This document shows, piece after piece, positions 32,289 to 40,926 of a DNA stretch of 57,698 bases (position 1 is the first letter of the stretch; every line of letters begins with the position of its first letter). Position numbers and translations under genes: made by a program. The stretch is from a virus: positions 1 to 57,698 of IMG/VR virus record IMGVR_UViG_3300020109_001608. One strand, 5' to 3'. The notes beneath the pieces are model-generated. The model ran no database searches. It was given only the letters and a program-made list of their open reading frames with translations, and was not told where the DNA came from.

Positions 32289-32953
32289 AAAGAGCAATTT
32301 TTACTTTCTATAATTTTTCAATCGATCCAGAAGTAATTAGACTTCAACAAGAAGTCATTCAAAAATTCAATCACACAGCACAGTTTCTTCCACTATGTTC
32401 ACAAACACGCGGGGAAGAAGTCATGCATCCACAAGCCGTTGACTATGGACTGAATGAACTATTCGTCAATCAGCAATGTGATACGGTTCTTCTGTTGGAT
32501 GTTGATTGTATTCCAGTAAATCAATATGCACTGGAATATACATTTGATCAAGCAGAAAAAGGAAAGTTAGTGGGTAATGCACAAATTGGTGCTCATCTAC
32601 AAAATCCAGAACACATGTATGTTGCTCCTTCTGCTTTTTGTTTAACTAGACAAATGTATGAAGACTTTGGTAGAATGACTGTGCAACCAGATCACATCAA
32701 TGCTGATACCTGTGGATATTATACAATTGAAGCAGAAAAGCGTGGACTTGAAGTAGAATTCTATATGCCCACACACTTTCAACGTCGTCCAAGAAATACA
32801 GTTTGGGATTTAGGTCAAGGTCGTGGTGAATTTGGTATTGGTACAACGTATTCAAATCATCTTGGTGTGAATATGTTCTATCATCTATTTGAAAGTCGTT
32901 TGAATGTCTACAATTGCCTCTTCTATGATAAATGCGATGAACTACTGAAATGA
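32285..32953 (+). CDS. Glycosyltransferase-like protein (GT-A, DxD)
   Basis: A 222-residue protein. The core is CDTVLLLDVDCIPVNQYALE, a DxD motif on a hydrophobic strand as in GT-A glycosyltransferases. APSAFCLTRQMYEDFGRM and a later His-rich stretch (FGIGTTYSNHLGVNMFYHLF) follow. It starts within the previous stop (ATGA) and ends the same way into the next gene, so it sits in a coupled chain. The donor and acceptor cannot be told. It could also be a related nucleotide-sugar binding protein lacking activity. Confidence 0.55.
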   Translation: MKRAIFTFYNFSIDPEVIRLQQEVIQKFNHTAQFLPLCSQTRGEEVMHPQAVDYGLNELFVNQQCDTVLLLDVDCIPVNQYALEYTFDQAEKGKLVGNAQIGAHLQNPEHMYVAPSAFCLTRQMYEDFGRMTVQPDHINADTCGYYTIEAEKRGLEVEFYMPTHFQRRPRNTVWDLGQGRGEFGIGTTYSNHLGVNMFYHLFESRLNVYNCLFYDKCDELLK

Positions 32954-33546
32954 CTTATACTTACCTAGATGCTTGTGTAGAAAATCCAAGAACAGTTGAT
33001 CTTGGAAATGATATGTATGCAATTGAATTCTGGAAACCAGAATTCTGCAAAGAACTGATTAACATCGCAGAAAGCATTGGTGGGTTTTCTAGTGTTCCTG
33101 GTGATCCTGTTTATGGTCAAGAACTACGTATTACACAAATCAGTGACTTGTTTTATAAGAACTATTGTGAACACTGGAAACGTGTAGTATCCCCATTTCT
33201 AGATGAAAAGTTTGGTCTTCCAAGTGAACAATGGTTTACTGGTTGGAAAGTTCCATTCATCATTAAGTATTCAATGGACAGTCAACGTTCATTAAGAATT
33301 CATGCTGATGATAGCTTGATTACTGGTACAATCAGATTGAATGATGAATACACTGGTGGTGAACTGATTTATCCACGTCAGAATTTTAGTAATAAAGATG
33401 TACCTGTGGGAACAATGATCATTGCCCCATCCATTGTGACGCATTTGCATTATAGTAGTGAACTTCAAAGTGGTATGAAGTATTCGTTTGTATCATGGAC
33501 AAAACTAAATAAGAAAGATAACGGGATTAACTTCGCAGAAGTCTAA
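32950..33546 (+). CDS. 2OG-Fe(II) oxygenase, lysyl/prolyl-hydroxylase-like
   Basis: A 198-residue protein. The motif line is clear: LRIHADDSLITGTIRLNDEY (H-x-D), TGGELIYPRQ, PVGTMIIAPSIVTHLHYSSE (distal His), then SGMKYSFVSW, where Lys stands in the usual Arg position. WFTGWKVPFIIKY is the strand before the iron site. It is close in layout to the enzyme at 29261, including TGGEL and YSxVSW, so the two are probably paralogues flanking this segment. Its stop overlaps the start of the third RCC1 gene by one base (TAATG), which couples an oxygenase directly to a propeller. Confidence 0.75.
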   Translation: MTYTYLDACVENPRTVDLGNDMYAIEFWKPEFCKELINIAESIGGFSSVPGDPVYGQELRITQISDLFYKNYCEHWKRVVSPFLDEKFGLPSEQWFTGWKVPFIIKYSMDSQRSLRIHADDSLITGTIRLNDEYTGGELIYPRQNFSNKDVPVGTMIIAPSIVTHLHYSSELQSGMKYSFVSWTKLNKKDNGINFAEV

Positions 33547-34661
33547 TGGGAATAAGACAAAACACTTGGAACCTAGGTGGACATTATGACTTAACCAATA
33601 GTGGGCAGAATGCTTATGTTGGAAGTATTTTATTATTTGCTTGGGGTGGTAATGGACTTGGGCAATTAGGACAAAATGCTAGAGCATATCGTTCATCACC
33701 AGTTCAAATTCCAGGAACACAATGGAATACAATTTCTGCGACTTATTATATGACACTAGCGACAAAAACCGATGGAACTTTATGGACATGGGGTAGAAAC
33801 CAATTTGGACAATTAGGACAAAATAATACAACATATCATTCATCACCAGTTCAAATTCCAGGAACACAATGGAGTTTGGCTACTGGAGGGGCTTTTCACA
33901 CAGTGGCGACTAAAACAGATGAAACTTTATGGGCATGGGGATACAATCAATATGGTAATTTAGCACAAAACAACAAAGTAAATTATTCATCACCAAGACA
34001 AATTCCAGGAACACAGTGGTCTCGCATTGCTAGTAGTAATTATCAATCGCTATTAGCAACCAAGACTGATGGAACGTTGTGGTCATGGGGATATAATTAT
34101 AATGGAGTGTTGGGACAAAATAATACGATAAATCGTTCGTCACCAGTACAAATTCCAGGAACACAATGGAATAAAGTTTCTGTTGGTAGATATCATATGC
34201 TAGCAACCAAAACTGATGGAACTTTATGGACATCGGGTCGTAATAATCGAGGACAATTAGGACAAAATGATAGAACATATCGTTCATCACCAATTCAAGT
34301 CCCAGGAACACAATGGAATTCGATTGCTAGTAGTAATTATCAGTCATTAACAACAAAAACTGATGGAACTTTATGGTCATGGGGATTTAATAGTAGTGGA
34401 CAATTGGGACAAAACAATCAAACATATTATTCATCACCAGTACAAATTCCAGGAACACAATGGAATAATATTCAAGCTTATTATCTAACTAACATTGCCA
34501 CAAAAACCGATAGTACGTTATGGGCATGGGGAGGTAACAGTTTTGGACAATTAGGACAAAATAATCTAACACAATATTCATCACCAGTACAAATTCCAGG
34601 GACATCATGGAATTCGATTGCTAGTGGTGCTTATCATTCATTAGCAATCCAACAACAATAA
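33546..34661 (+). CDS. RCC1-type seven-bladed propeller protein (copy 3)
   Basis: A 371-residue protein with a 29-residue lead (MGIRQNTWNLGGHYDLTNSG). Blades open at LFAWGGN, LWTWGRN, LWAWGYN, LWSWGYN, LWTSGRN, LWSWGFN and LWAWGGN. Two blades are near-duplicates in the variable loop (SIASSNYQS in one and RIASSNYQS in the other). Among the nine copies this one has the most regular G-x-L-G-Q-N motifs. It is translationally coupled to the oxygenase before it. Its final codons overlap the late promoter at 34661, so it ends a transcription unit. A receptor-binding or decorated-head role is inferred from family and context only. Confidence 0.8.
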   Translation: MGIRQNTWNLGGHYDLTNSGQNAYVGSILLFAWGGNGLGQLGQNARAYRSSPVQIPGTQWNTISATYYMTLATKTDGTLWTWGRNQFGQLGQNNTTYHSSPVQIPGTQWSLATGGAFHTVATKTDETLWAWGYNQYGNLAQNNKVNYSSPRQIPGTQWSRIASSNYQSLLATKTDGTLWSWGYNYNGVLGQNNTINRSSPVQIPGTQWNKVSVGRYHMLATKTDGTLWTSGRNNRGQLGQNDRTYRSSPIQVPGTQWNSIASSNYQSLTTKTDGTLWSWGFNSSGQLGQNNQTYYSSPVQIPGTQWNNIQAYYLTNIATKTDSTLWAWGGNSFGQLGQNNLTQYSSPVQIPGTSWNSIASGAYHSLAIQQQ

Positions 34662-34667
34662 TAAATA
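34661..34667 (+). promoter_or_regulatory. T4-like late promoter (ATAAATA)
   Basis: ATAAATA overlaps the stop of RCC1 copy 3 and lies 21 bases before the sulfotransferase ATG. It probably drives the packed 34689-43441 gene block. Confidence 0.65.
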
Positions 34668-34688
34668 CATCAAACAACATTCTTCATT

Positions 34689-35522
34689 ATGCAACAACTT
34701 CATTACTGTCTGGGACTGCCCAGAACTTGCTCATCAGTGATCATGAACATCCTGAATGAGAACCCAAGATTTTTCACAACTGGTACTTGTCCATTACCTT
34801 ATCTTGTAAGTGCTTGCAGAGACATTTCCACGCAAGTCAGCGAGTTCATTGCACTAGACAAAGACGTTCTTAACGATGCATATCTAAACTTTCTGCGACA
34901 AGGATTTCGTGGATGGTTTGAGACAATGACTGATAAACCAGTTGTTATATCCAAGTCAAGAGTATGGGCAGAATATCTAACCCATACTTTCGCACTTAAT
35001 CCAAATTCAAAGTATCTGTATATTGTAAGAGATCTTAGGGACATTATTTGTTCTTTTGAGACACTACTGCATAAGTATCCCAATATCATCATTGGAGATA
35101 CCCAGATGCCCTTCCAGCACAATACATTTGAGAAGCGAATGGAATTGTACTGTACGGATGGAATGGCGAACCTAGGGCGTCCTTTACACATGCTTCCACA
35201 TGTTGTTGAAGTCGCACAAAAGCATCCAGATAACTTCTTCTTCCTGAGACACGAAGACTTCAACGAAAATCCAAGAGGAACATTCCAGCTGATTTATCAA
35301 TGGTTAGGTGAAGAATATTTTGAACATGATTTTGAAAATATTCCTAAACCTGATTACTATGAGCACGATACTGTTTATCGTTCCATGGTAACGCACAAGA
35401 CAGGAACAAAACTGAAAAAGTTAGAACCACGTTGGCCAAAGATGATGACGCCTGAACAGTCACAATTGGTCATTCAAAACAACCTAACATACTATCAACA
35501 GTTCTATCCTGAACTTGTATGA
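34689..35522 (+). CDS. PAPS-dependent sulfotransferase
   Basis: A 277-residue protein. The N-terminal CLGLPRTCSSVIMNILNENP corresponds to the 5'-phosphosulfate loop (P-R-T/S-x-S-S/T). KYLYIVRDLRDIICSFETLL corresponds to the 3'-phosphate-binding R-D-x-R-D-x-x-x-S motif. FFFLRHEDFNENPRGTFQLI is the usual late motif with a Glu-Asp pair. The enzyme would move sulfate from PAPS to a hydroxyl on a sugar or protein. It is the first gene after a late promoter and overlaps the next by four bases. It sits next to glycosyltransferases and oxygenases, which could create hydroxyl or sugar acceptors. The acceptor is unknown. Confidence 0.8.
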   Translation: MQQLHYCLGLPRTCSSVIMNILNENPRFFTTGTCPLPYLVSACRDISTQVSEFIALDKDVLNDAYLNFLRQGFRGWFETMTDKPVVISKSRVWAEYLTHTFALNPNSKYLYIVRDLRDIICSFETLLHKYPNIIIGDTQMPFQHNTFEKRMELYCTDGMANLGRPLHMLPHVVEVAQKHPDNFFFLRHEDFNENPRGTFQLIYQWLGEEYFEHDFENIPKPDYYEHDTVYRSMVTHKTGTKLKKLEPRWPKMMTPEQSQLVIQNNLTYYQQFYPELV

Positions 35523-36178
35523 ATTTTTTGAATTCTTATGAAACCATTGTGGAGAGTGCATACATCATCACCCTTCCAGGCAATGAAACATCAGAAAAAC
35601 TTACACAGCAATGTGTTGCATCCTGTGAAGCAGTAGGACAACCCTACAAACTTTGGGAAGGATTTAATGGACGTTCTGGGGAAATACAAGTACCCAAGCA
35701 CCTAGAAGGTCAAGCGTTCATTAACTTTTTACGTCTTCATAATCAATTGATGACGCCAACACAAATTGCTGTGTTTTACAGTCACTATTCACTGTGGTGT
35801 CTTTGTGTAGATATTGATCGTCCTATTGTAATTCTTGAACATGATGCAGTGATGGAAAAACCATATCTGTTTCATAAGTATTACAACAATATCGTTTACC
35901 TTGGTTCAAGTGAGCAGAAGTTTCAAGGAGCAGAAGTCATTTCCATTCCACCCCATGCAACAGATCATAATGGTATGTGGAGATTTATTTGTAGAGCACA
36001 TGCTTATGCGATTGATCCAGCAGTTGCGAAGAATATGATTTCTTATGTAATTCAACAGGGAATTACTACAACACTAGACGTAATTCTTCGTGCTGATATT
36101 GTTCCAATTGTGCAAGAAGGTATCTATGCTTATGATCATAATCATGGTCTTTCAACAATTCATAAGGAGTGGATATGA
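35519..36178 (+). CDS. GT25-like glycosyltransferase
   Basis: A 219-residue protein. AYIITLPGNETSEKLTQQCV, then QPYKLWEGFNG, matches the start of LPS-type GT25 enzymes (I-x-L-x-x-R/N-x-x-R/K, then C-x-x-C-x-G-x-P). TQIAVFYSHYSLWCLCVDID corresponds to the Gly/Ser-x-x-x-S-H-x-x-x-W region. IVILEHDAVM holds the acidic E-x-D motif. WRFICRAHAYAIDPAVAKNM is the later conserved G-x-x-A-Y segment. GT25 includes bacterial LPS galactosyltransferases and collagen Hyl-galactosyltransferases, so a partner hydroxylase would be meaningful here. Its ATGA overlaps at both ends place it in the coupled chain. Confidence 0.65.
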   Translation: MNFLNSYETIVESAYIITLPGNETSEKLTQQCVASCEAVGQPYKLWEGFNGRSGEIQVPKHLEGQAFINFLRLHNQLMTPTQIAVFYSHYSLWCLCVDIDRPIVILEHDAVMEKPYLFHKYYNNIVYLGSSEQKFQGAEVISIPPHATDHNGMWRFICRAHAYAIDPAVAKNMISYVIQQGITTTLDVILRADIVPIVQEGIYAYDHNHGLSTIHKEWI

Positions 36179-36705
36179 ATACACTTGATGTACAGAAAGT
36201 CAAGAAAGAACTTCCAGTTTTTACAACTATTCTTGAAGATCATGTTGAATTAAACAGATACTTAAAGCAGGTTATTATTGAGCATCGGCAGTTGCATCCA
36301 GAAACTAATGAAAGTAATGTTAAAGCCTGGCATTCTAGTTGGGTTACCCATAAAGAAAATCCAAAGTTTCAACCATTCATTGAATTAGTTTTAAGTGCTT
36401 GTTCTTTTGTGTCCAAAGGATATTTTGAACAAGACATGAAGTTTAAGTGCTTCAATATGTGGGCAATGCAGTATGAAAAGGGTGAATATGCAGTCAGGCA
36501 TTCACATTATCCTTCTGACTTTGCATGTGCATATTATGTGGATGTAGAACCAGGATGTTCACCGATTGTCTTTGAGGGGGACTTGAAAGTTTATCCAAAA
36601 AATGGTATGCTGGTATTATTCCCAGCACTATTGCATCATGAAGTTCCACCAACTGATGCACGAAGAATGGTTATCTCTATGAATATTGATAAAGAATATG
36701 TCTAA
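36175..36705 (+). CDS. Putative 2OG-Fe(II) oxygenase
   Basis: About 176 residues from the ATG at 36175. AAGGAG ends five bases before it, and a GTG two codons earlier is less likely. Metal-site candidates are the His pair in GEYAVRHSHYPSDFACAYYV and the distal His in LVLFPALLHHEVPPTDARRM, whose Arg precedes VISMNI. This arrangement matches the putative 2OG oxygenases abundant in cyanophages, as do the genes at 31683 and 37426. It overlaps the previous gene as ATGA and the following methyltransferase by eight bases. Confidence 0.7.
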   Translation: MNTLDVQKVKKELPVFTTILEDHVELNRYLKQVIIEHRQLHPETNESNVKAWHSSWVTHKENPKFQPFIELVLSACSFVSKGYFEQDMKFKCFNMWAMQYEKGEYAVRHSHYPSDFACAYYVDVEPGCSPIVFEGDLKVYPKNGMLVLFPALLHHEVPPTDARRMVISMNIDKEYV

Positions 36706-37426
36706 CTCAATAGAAAATCCAGTTATTATTGCACATGATGCACCGATCATTAATCCTTATGAAGGATTTGATTATACTCAATATCCTTTTGATATTGGTG
36801 CTTTCTGGGAATATTTTGGCGGAAGAGTTCCAACTAATACTTTTGAAGATTGTCATCCTGTTTTTGAACGTTTAATTGCAGAAATTAAACCACAATTAAT
36901 TCTTGAAGTTGGAACTTATAAGGGTAAGAGTGCATTGCACATGGCTAATTTGACCAAGAAGTATCAAATACCTGCAAAAGTGGTTTGTATTGATACTTGG
37001 TTAGGTTCTGCTGAACATTATTTTTCTGAAGATTTGAAGCGACTAAATGGATATCCAACACTGTATTATCAGTTCCTTGCAAATGTAATACACACAAACA
37101 ATCAAGACGTGATTGTGCCCATTCCACTGGATAGTTTCAGTGAGTATCGCATTCTAAAAGAGAATGGTACAAAGGCAGACATGATCTTTATTGATGCTGG
37201 ACACTTTTATGAAAGCGTTGCGCTAGACATTAAATTGTACTGGGAACTACTGAAACCAGGTGGCGTCATGCTTGGTGATGACTATTGTGAAAAAACATGG
37301 CCTGATGTTGTTCGTGCTGTTCATGAGTTCTTTCCCAATGATCAGGTTTATGTTGATGATGGGAAGTGGTGGGTATATAAAAAAGTAGAACCCGTAAGTG
37401 TTCCAAATAAATCTTGGAGTTGGTGA
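36698..37426 (+). CDS. Class I SAM-dependent methyltransferase
   Basis: About 242 residues from the ATG at 36698; a TTG at 36686 is possible but lacks support. PQLILEVGTYKGKSALHMAN is motif I (E-V-G-x-x-x-G). KVVCIDTWLGSAEHYF is the acidic loop after strand 2. KADMIFIDAGHFYESVALDI is motif IV, and LLKPGGVMLGDDYCEKTWPD is the post-motif strand. This layout resembles the CmcI/Methyltransf_24 type, which acts on small molecules or sugars. The D-x-x-x-x-x-D-D positions suggest possible metal use. It probably methylates a sugar or polypeptide modified by the neighbouring enzymes. Confidence 0.75.
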   Translation: MSNSIENPVIIAHDAPIINPYEGFDYTQYPFDIGAFWEYFGGRVPTNTFEDCHPVFERLIAEIKPQLILEVGTYKGKSALHMANLTKKYQIPAKVVCIDTWLGSAEHYFSEDLKRLNGYPTLYYQFLANVIHTNNQDVIVPIPLDSFSEYRILKENGTKADMIFIDAGHFYESVALDIKLYWELLKPGGVMLGDDYCEKTWPDVVRAVHEFFPNDQVYVDDGKWWVYKKVEPVSVPNKSWSW

Positions 37427-38022
37427 TGTTTAATCATATTCATTTGAAAAATCCTGGTGTTACAACCAGTACTTTACCACCACATGTCTTTCAAGAAGTC
37501 ATGAAAGAAGTAAAGGAAGTTGAGCAGCGTGATGATGGTTATTTTAAAATGAACAATCAACTTGCAGGTCAAATCGCAAGGGAATATCAACTTCAAAAAT
37601 CACAGGCAGTCATGAACCCATTTCTAGAAGAGATGGCGAGGGAATATGGTAAGCACTTTGACTATTATCCAAACTATGATTTCAAGGTTGAAAGTTTGTG
37701 GGTGAATTATCAGAAGAAGACAGAATACAATCCAATTCATAATCATGATGGGATGCTAAGTTTTGTCTGCTGGATGCAAATTCCCTATCGTCTTCAAGAT
37801 GAATACAGTGTGCAGCACAGTCAGAATTCAAGTCTGAAAGCAGCATCTACATTTCAATTTGTCTATTCCAGTATTCTTGGAAACATCATCAATGAAAAAT
37901 TAGAAATTGATCAAGACTGGGCAGGACGTATTGTAATGTTCCCAAGCAAACTTCTTCACACAGTTTATCCTTTCTTTACAAGTGATGACTATCGTATTTC
38001 AGTCGCAGGAAATATTTCATGA
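37426..38022 (+). CDS. Putative 2OG-Fe(II) oxygenase
   Basis: About 198 residues from the ATG at 37426, which has GGAG six bases upstream; in-frame TTG and GTG codons before it are less likely. Metal-site candidates are the His pair in EYNPIHNHDGMLSFVCWMQI and the distal His in IVMFPSKLLHTVYPFFTSDD, and the 2OG Arg is in DYRISVAGNIS. The ending R-x-S-V-A-G-N-I-S is characteristic of the cyanophage putative-2OG family. An insert at about 125-165 (SVQHSQNSSLKAASTFQFVY) separates the two halves of the site. The start overlaps the methyltransferase stop by one base. Confidence 0.75.
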   Translation: MFNHIHLKNPGVTTSTLPPHVFQEVMKEVKEVEQRDDGYFKMNNQLAGQIAREYQLQKSQAVMNPFLEEMAREYGKHFDYYPNYDFKVESLWVNYQKKTEYNPIHNHDGMLSFVCWMQIPYRLQDEYSVQHSQNSSLKAASTFQFVYSSILGNIINEKLEIDQDWAGRIVMFPSKLLHTVYPFFTSDDYRISVAGNIS

Positions 38023-38645
38023 AGAAAATTATTCATGTTGTTAATATCAATAACTTCTTTCCAGAACTTTTTGCACTGACTTTTCCTACCATACAAGACT
38101 ATGCACAAAGGAATGGTTATGAAATCAATCTGATTACACAAAGAAAGTTCCCTGATTTTCATATCAACTATGAAAAGATGCAAGTCTGGGAAGATGGAAA
38201 GGATGCTGATATTAATCTTCTTGTTGATGCAGATGTATTAATTCATCCTGGGTTTCCTGATGTGATGAATATTGTTCCACCACATCACATTGGATTTAAT
38301 GATAATTATCATGCAAACACAAAGTTTCATACCAATCATTACTTTCTTCGTGATGGACGTAATGTGGGTATTGCATCTAACTTTGTGGTGTCTTATCGGT
38401 CAACACATGATGTCTGGGAACCACTAACAATCACTGCTGCACAAGGACGGCGAATTACTTTTGTGCGTGAAGGTGATATTGATGAATACTGTTTGTCTCA
38501 TAACATGGCGAAGTATGGGTTACGATACACTGGAATTACATGGGAAGCCTGGCAGCGTGAGTTCCTTATACATACTGGAACAGGTGATAAAGCACTTGCA
38601 TTACAAATGGCTCATGAAGCATTAGCAAAATGGACCCAATTGTAA
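38019..38645 (+). CDS. Glycosyltransferase-like protein (GT-A, DAD)
   Basis: A 208-residue protein. KKIIHVVNINNFFPELF opens the Rossmann-like half. Next comes DADINLLVDADVLIHPGFPD, a D-x-D motif on a hydrophobic strand followed by a typical P-G/F-P loop. HIGFNDNYHANTKFHTNH and VGIASNFVVSYRSTHDVW resemble the later acceptor-side segments of GT8-like enzymes. It differs from the DVD protein at 32285, so the two are not recent duplicates. It is coupled to both neighbours by overlaps of four and 16 bases. Donor and acceptor are unknown. Confidence 0.55.
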   Translation: MKKIIHVVNINNFFPELFALTFPTIQDYAQRNGYEINLITQRKFPDFHINYEKMQVWEDGKDADINLLVDADVLIHPGFPDVMNIVPPHHIGFNDNYHANTKFHTNHYFLRDGRNVGIASNFVVSYRSTHDVWEPLTITAAQGRRITFVREGDIDEYCLSHNMAKYGLRYTGITWEAWQREFLIHTGTGDKALALQMAHEALAKWTQL

Positions 38646-39703
38646 ACATAGATTTCTTTGCTGTTCTTGCAAAGAGAATCGCAAATCAAGATTATTCTAA
38701 ACAATCAATCGAAGCAGGAATAGAAGTTCTTCAATTTGCAAGACAACTATTTCCAAGCAAAGAAGATCAGAGAAGATTTGACTGGGAAGTTGGACATTTG
38801 GCAATGCAAATATCTGATTTCAAACAACAACTTAAAATACTTCACAATGAGAGGAGATATTTTTTATGGGGAGCATATTGCTTAAAGTATAATAAACCAT
38901 TATGGAATAATAATTTTAAGATAGGTGATACTATTCTTATGGTTGGAGAAGGTGGTATTGGAGATGAAATATTTGCAGCAAAGTTCTCATATAACTACAA
39001 AACTTTAGGTTTAAATGTTATCTTCGCAACTAATTATCATCCATCAAAGAATATACTTTCCAGAGTTCCAAGTATCGATAAAGTAATTCATATTGATGAC
39101 ATCCCCAATGAAATCTATGATTATTGGATTCCTGCTGGAGAAACTGCAATTGCACTAAACTTAGATCAGAAAGATATTCCCAATCATCAATATCTCTTTG
39201 CCTCTGAAGAATATTTAAAAAAATGGAAACAGATTATACCAGAAAGTAATAAGTTAAAAGTTGGTGTGAGGTGGTCTGGAAGTAAAACTTATGAAGTTGC
39301 TGCGAAAACAATCATACCATTTTCATTTTTTGATCAACTTACGTCTCTAGAGAATGTTGAATTTTACTCAATTCAAAGAGATGATGGAATTGAAGATATA
39401 CTACCAGATACCAAAATCATTCCTCTTCATGATAAACTAGATACATGGGATGATACTCTTGCTGCTATTTCACAATTAGATGTTGTAATTAGTAGTTCTA
39501 CATGTATTCCTATTATAACAGATGGTCTAAATAAAGAAACTTGGATAGTTGTACCTACTTTTTGTTATTGTTTATGGGTTGGTGATGAAACTTCAAGTCA
39601 CTGGTTTGGAGATAACTTTAAAGTTTACAGACAATCAAAATTTGAAAGTTGGAAAGAACCATTTGAAAAAGTAAAGAATGATTTAAATGAACAATCAATT
39701 TAG
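38630..39703 (+). CDS. GT9/GT41-like glycosyltransferase
   Basis: A 357-residue protein related in plan to the protein at 30404, but with a shorter N-terminal helical part and no clear TPR set. Landmarks are ILMVGEGGIGDEIFAAKFSY (compare GGMGDEMIFIRYANHF), KLKVGVRWSGSKTYEVAAKT, VEFYSIQRDDGIED, then LAAISQLDVVISSSTCIPII. In the last motif T-C-I-P-I-I replaces T-A-T-A-H-L-A-G, so the usual His at the nucleotide-sugar site is missing. The protein may therefore be inactive or may use a different donor. It overlaps its neighbours by 16-17 bases. Confidence 0.6.
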   Translation: MDPIVNIDFFAVLAKRIANQDYSKQSIEAGIEVLQFARQLFPSKEDQRRFDWEVGHLAMQISDFKQQLKILHNERRYFLWGAYCLKYNKPLWNNNFKIGDTILMVGEGGIGDEIFAAKFSYNYKTLGLNVIFATNYHPSKNILSRVPSIDKVIHIDDIPNEIYDYWIPAGETAIALNLDQKDIPNHQYLFASEEYLKKWKQIIPESNKLKVGVRWSGSKTYEVAAKTIIPFSFFDQLTSLENVEFYSIQRDDGIEDILPDTKIIPLHDKLDTWDDTLAAISQLDVVISSSTCIPIITDGLNKETWIVVPTFCYCLWVGDETSSHWFGDNFKVYRQSKFESWKEPFEKVKNDLNEQSI

Positions 39704-40304
39704 AAAAAATCTAATCGTCGTTGATAACTTTTACGAAAATCCCGATGCAGTGCGTCAGTTTGCATTAGGCGTGGACTATGAACAAGGTGGTGGAAGGAAT
39801 TGGCCAGGTCGTGATAGTATTGATGAACATGGTAAGGAAGATCTTATCAGAATGGTCAGTGAAATTGTAGGACAGAAACTGACTACAAAGTCGTGCAATA
39901 AATGTTCTTATTTTCGTAGGACCAAAGTAGGAGAACACGGAACCCAGGACATTCACTTTGATCCAAATCCAGGATTAGTCTGGGCAGGTATCATTTACTT
40001 AACACCAACATTTCATCCAACTGGTGGTACAAAGTTCTGGAAGCACAAGGAATTTGGATGGGAATTTGCACCAACACAAGAACAAGCAGCAAGATGTGGT
40101 GTACAATCACAACAAGATATGGTAAACTTCTTTAATACTGACGGTAAAGATCGCAATAAGTGGATTGAAACTGATAACATTTCATTCAAATACAATCGTC
40201 TTGTGATGTTTAATCCATTCATGTTTCATTCAAATGGTGAATGGTTTGGTACAGATGATCAGTCAGCAAGATTAGTTCAACTTCTATTTTTCCATGCAGC
40301 ATAA
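39687..40304 (+). CDS. DUF6445-like 2OG-Fe(II) oxygenase
   Basis: A 205-residue protein. NLIVVDNFYENPDAVRQFAL and NWPGRDSIDE match the opening of the DUF6445-type oxygenases often seen in cyanophages. The iron site is in QDIHFDPNPGLVWAGIIYLT (H-x-D), GGTKFWKHKEFGW and LVMFNPFMFHSNGEWFGTDD (distal His), with the 2OG Arg in SARLVQLLFF. It is a different subfamily from the other oxygenases here and overlaps both neighbours. The substrate is unknown. Co-occurrence with glycosyltransferases suggests a hydroxylated sugar or residue. Confidence 0.75.
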   Translation: MNNQFRKNLIVVDNFYENPDAVRQFALGVDYEQGGGRNWPGRDSIDEHGKEDLIRMVSEIVGQKLTTKSCNKCSYFRRTKVGEHGTQDIHFDPNPGLVWAGIIYLTPTFHPTGGTKFWKHKEFGWEFAPTQEQAARCGVQSQQDMVNFFNTDGKDRNKWIETDNISFKYNRLVMFNPFMFHSNGEWFGTDDQSARLVQLLFFHAA

Positions 40305-40926
40305 AATCGCAATCTTTTATCATCTGTATCAGACAGATACTGCACAGTTCATCTATCAACAACAGATGCATCGTTTATATACATCTGGACTGGTTGATGC
40401 TGCTGAGTTTATTCATATTGGTATCAGTGGACAGCATGAATTGTTTTCTAAACCAAGAAATGCAAGAGTTCAATACAATGAATTCACTGGGGATGAAGGT
40501 GGAACAATGGTTTCCATGATGGAATTCATCAAAGAAAATCCTGACTATAAAGTCATGTTCTTTCATGGAAAAGGTGCAAGTAAAAATGATATGTACCATC
40601 CACAACTTCAAGCATGGCGATTGTTTATGGAATACTATGTGATTGATAAGTGGAAGCAATGTTTAGTGCATTTGGATGACTACAATTGCGTCGGTGTTAA
40701 GGTCAGGGAAAAACCATTACCCCATTTTAGTGGAAACTTCTGGTGGGCAAATGCAGACTATCTACAAACACTGGATCATGATATGTTGTTTACACGCGGA
40801 TTTGAAAGTAAAGTAGACCGTGAACTATGGATTGGAACAGGAAACTTCAAACCAAAAGACTTACACCCAGTTGATATTAATTTAAGTATGCACGGAACGA
40901 TTTATACCGAAGACAATTATCTATGA
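40294..40926 (+). CDS. Glycosyltransferase-like protein, conserved in phage glycan clusters
   Basis: A 210-residue protein. KIAIFYHLYQ opens a Rossmann-like strand. YKVMFFHGKGASKNDMYHPQ and LQAWRLFMEYYVIDKWKQCL, then YNCVGVKV, and PHFSGNFWWANADYLQTLDH are the landmarks. The last is a recurring motif in proteins of surface-glycan clusters (sometimes annotated as rhamnan-synthesis-like or glycosyltransferase). I cannot point to catalytic residues. The gene starts inside its neighbour with a 10-11 base overlap and ends with an ATGA overlap, so it belongs to the same coupled series. Confidence 0.5.
   Translation: MQHKIAIFYHLYQTDTAQFIYQQQMHRLYTSGLVDAAEFIHIGISGQHELFSKPRNARVQYNEFTGDEGGTMVSMMEFIKENPDYKVMFFHGKGASKNDMYHPQLQAWRLFMEYYVIDKWKQCLVHLDDYNCVGVKVREKPLPHFSGNFWWANADYLQTLDHDMLFTRGFESKVDRELWIGTGNFKPKDLHPVDINLSMHGTIYTEDNYL

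Noticed and set aside
26225-34661. Eukaryotic contamination, suggested by RCC1 repeats
   Set aside because: The genes carry phage fibre adaptors, bacterial-type ribosome sites and late promoters, and are interlocked with phage genes on both sides.
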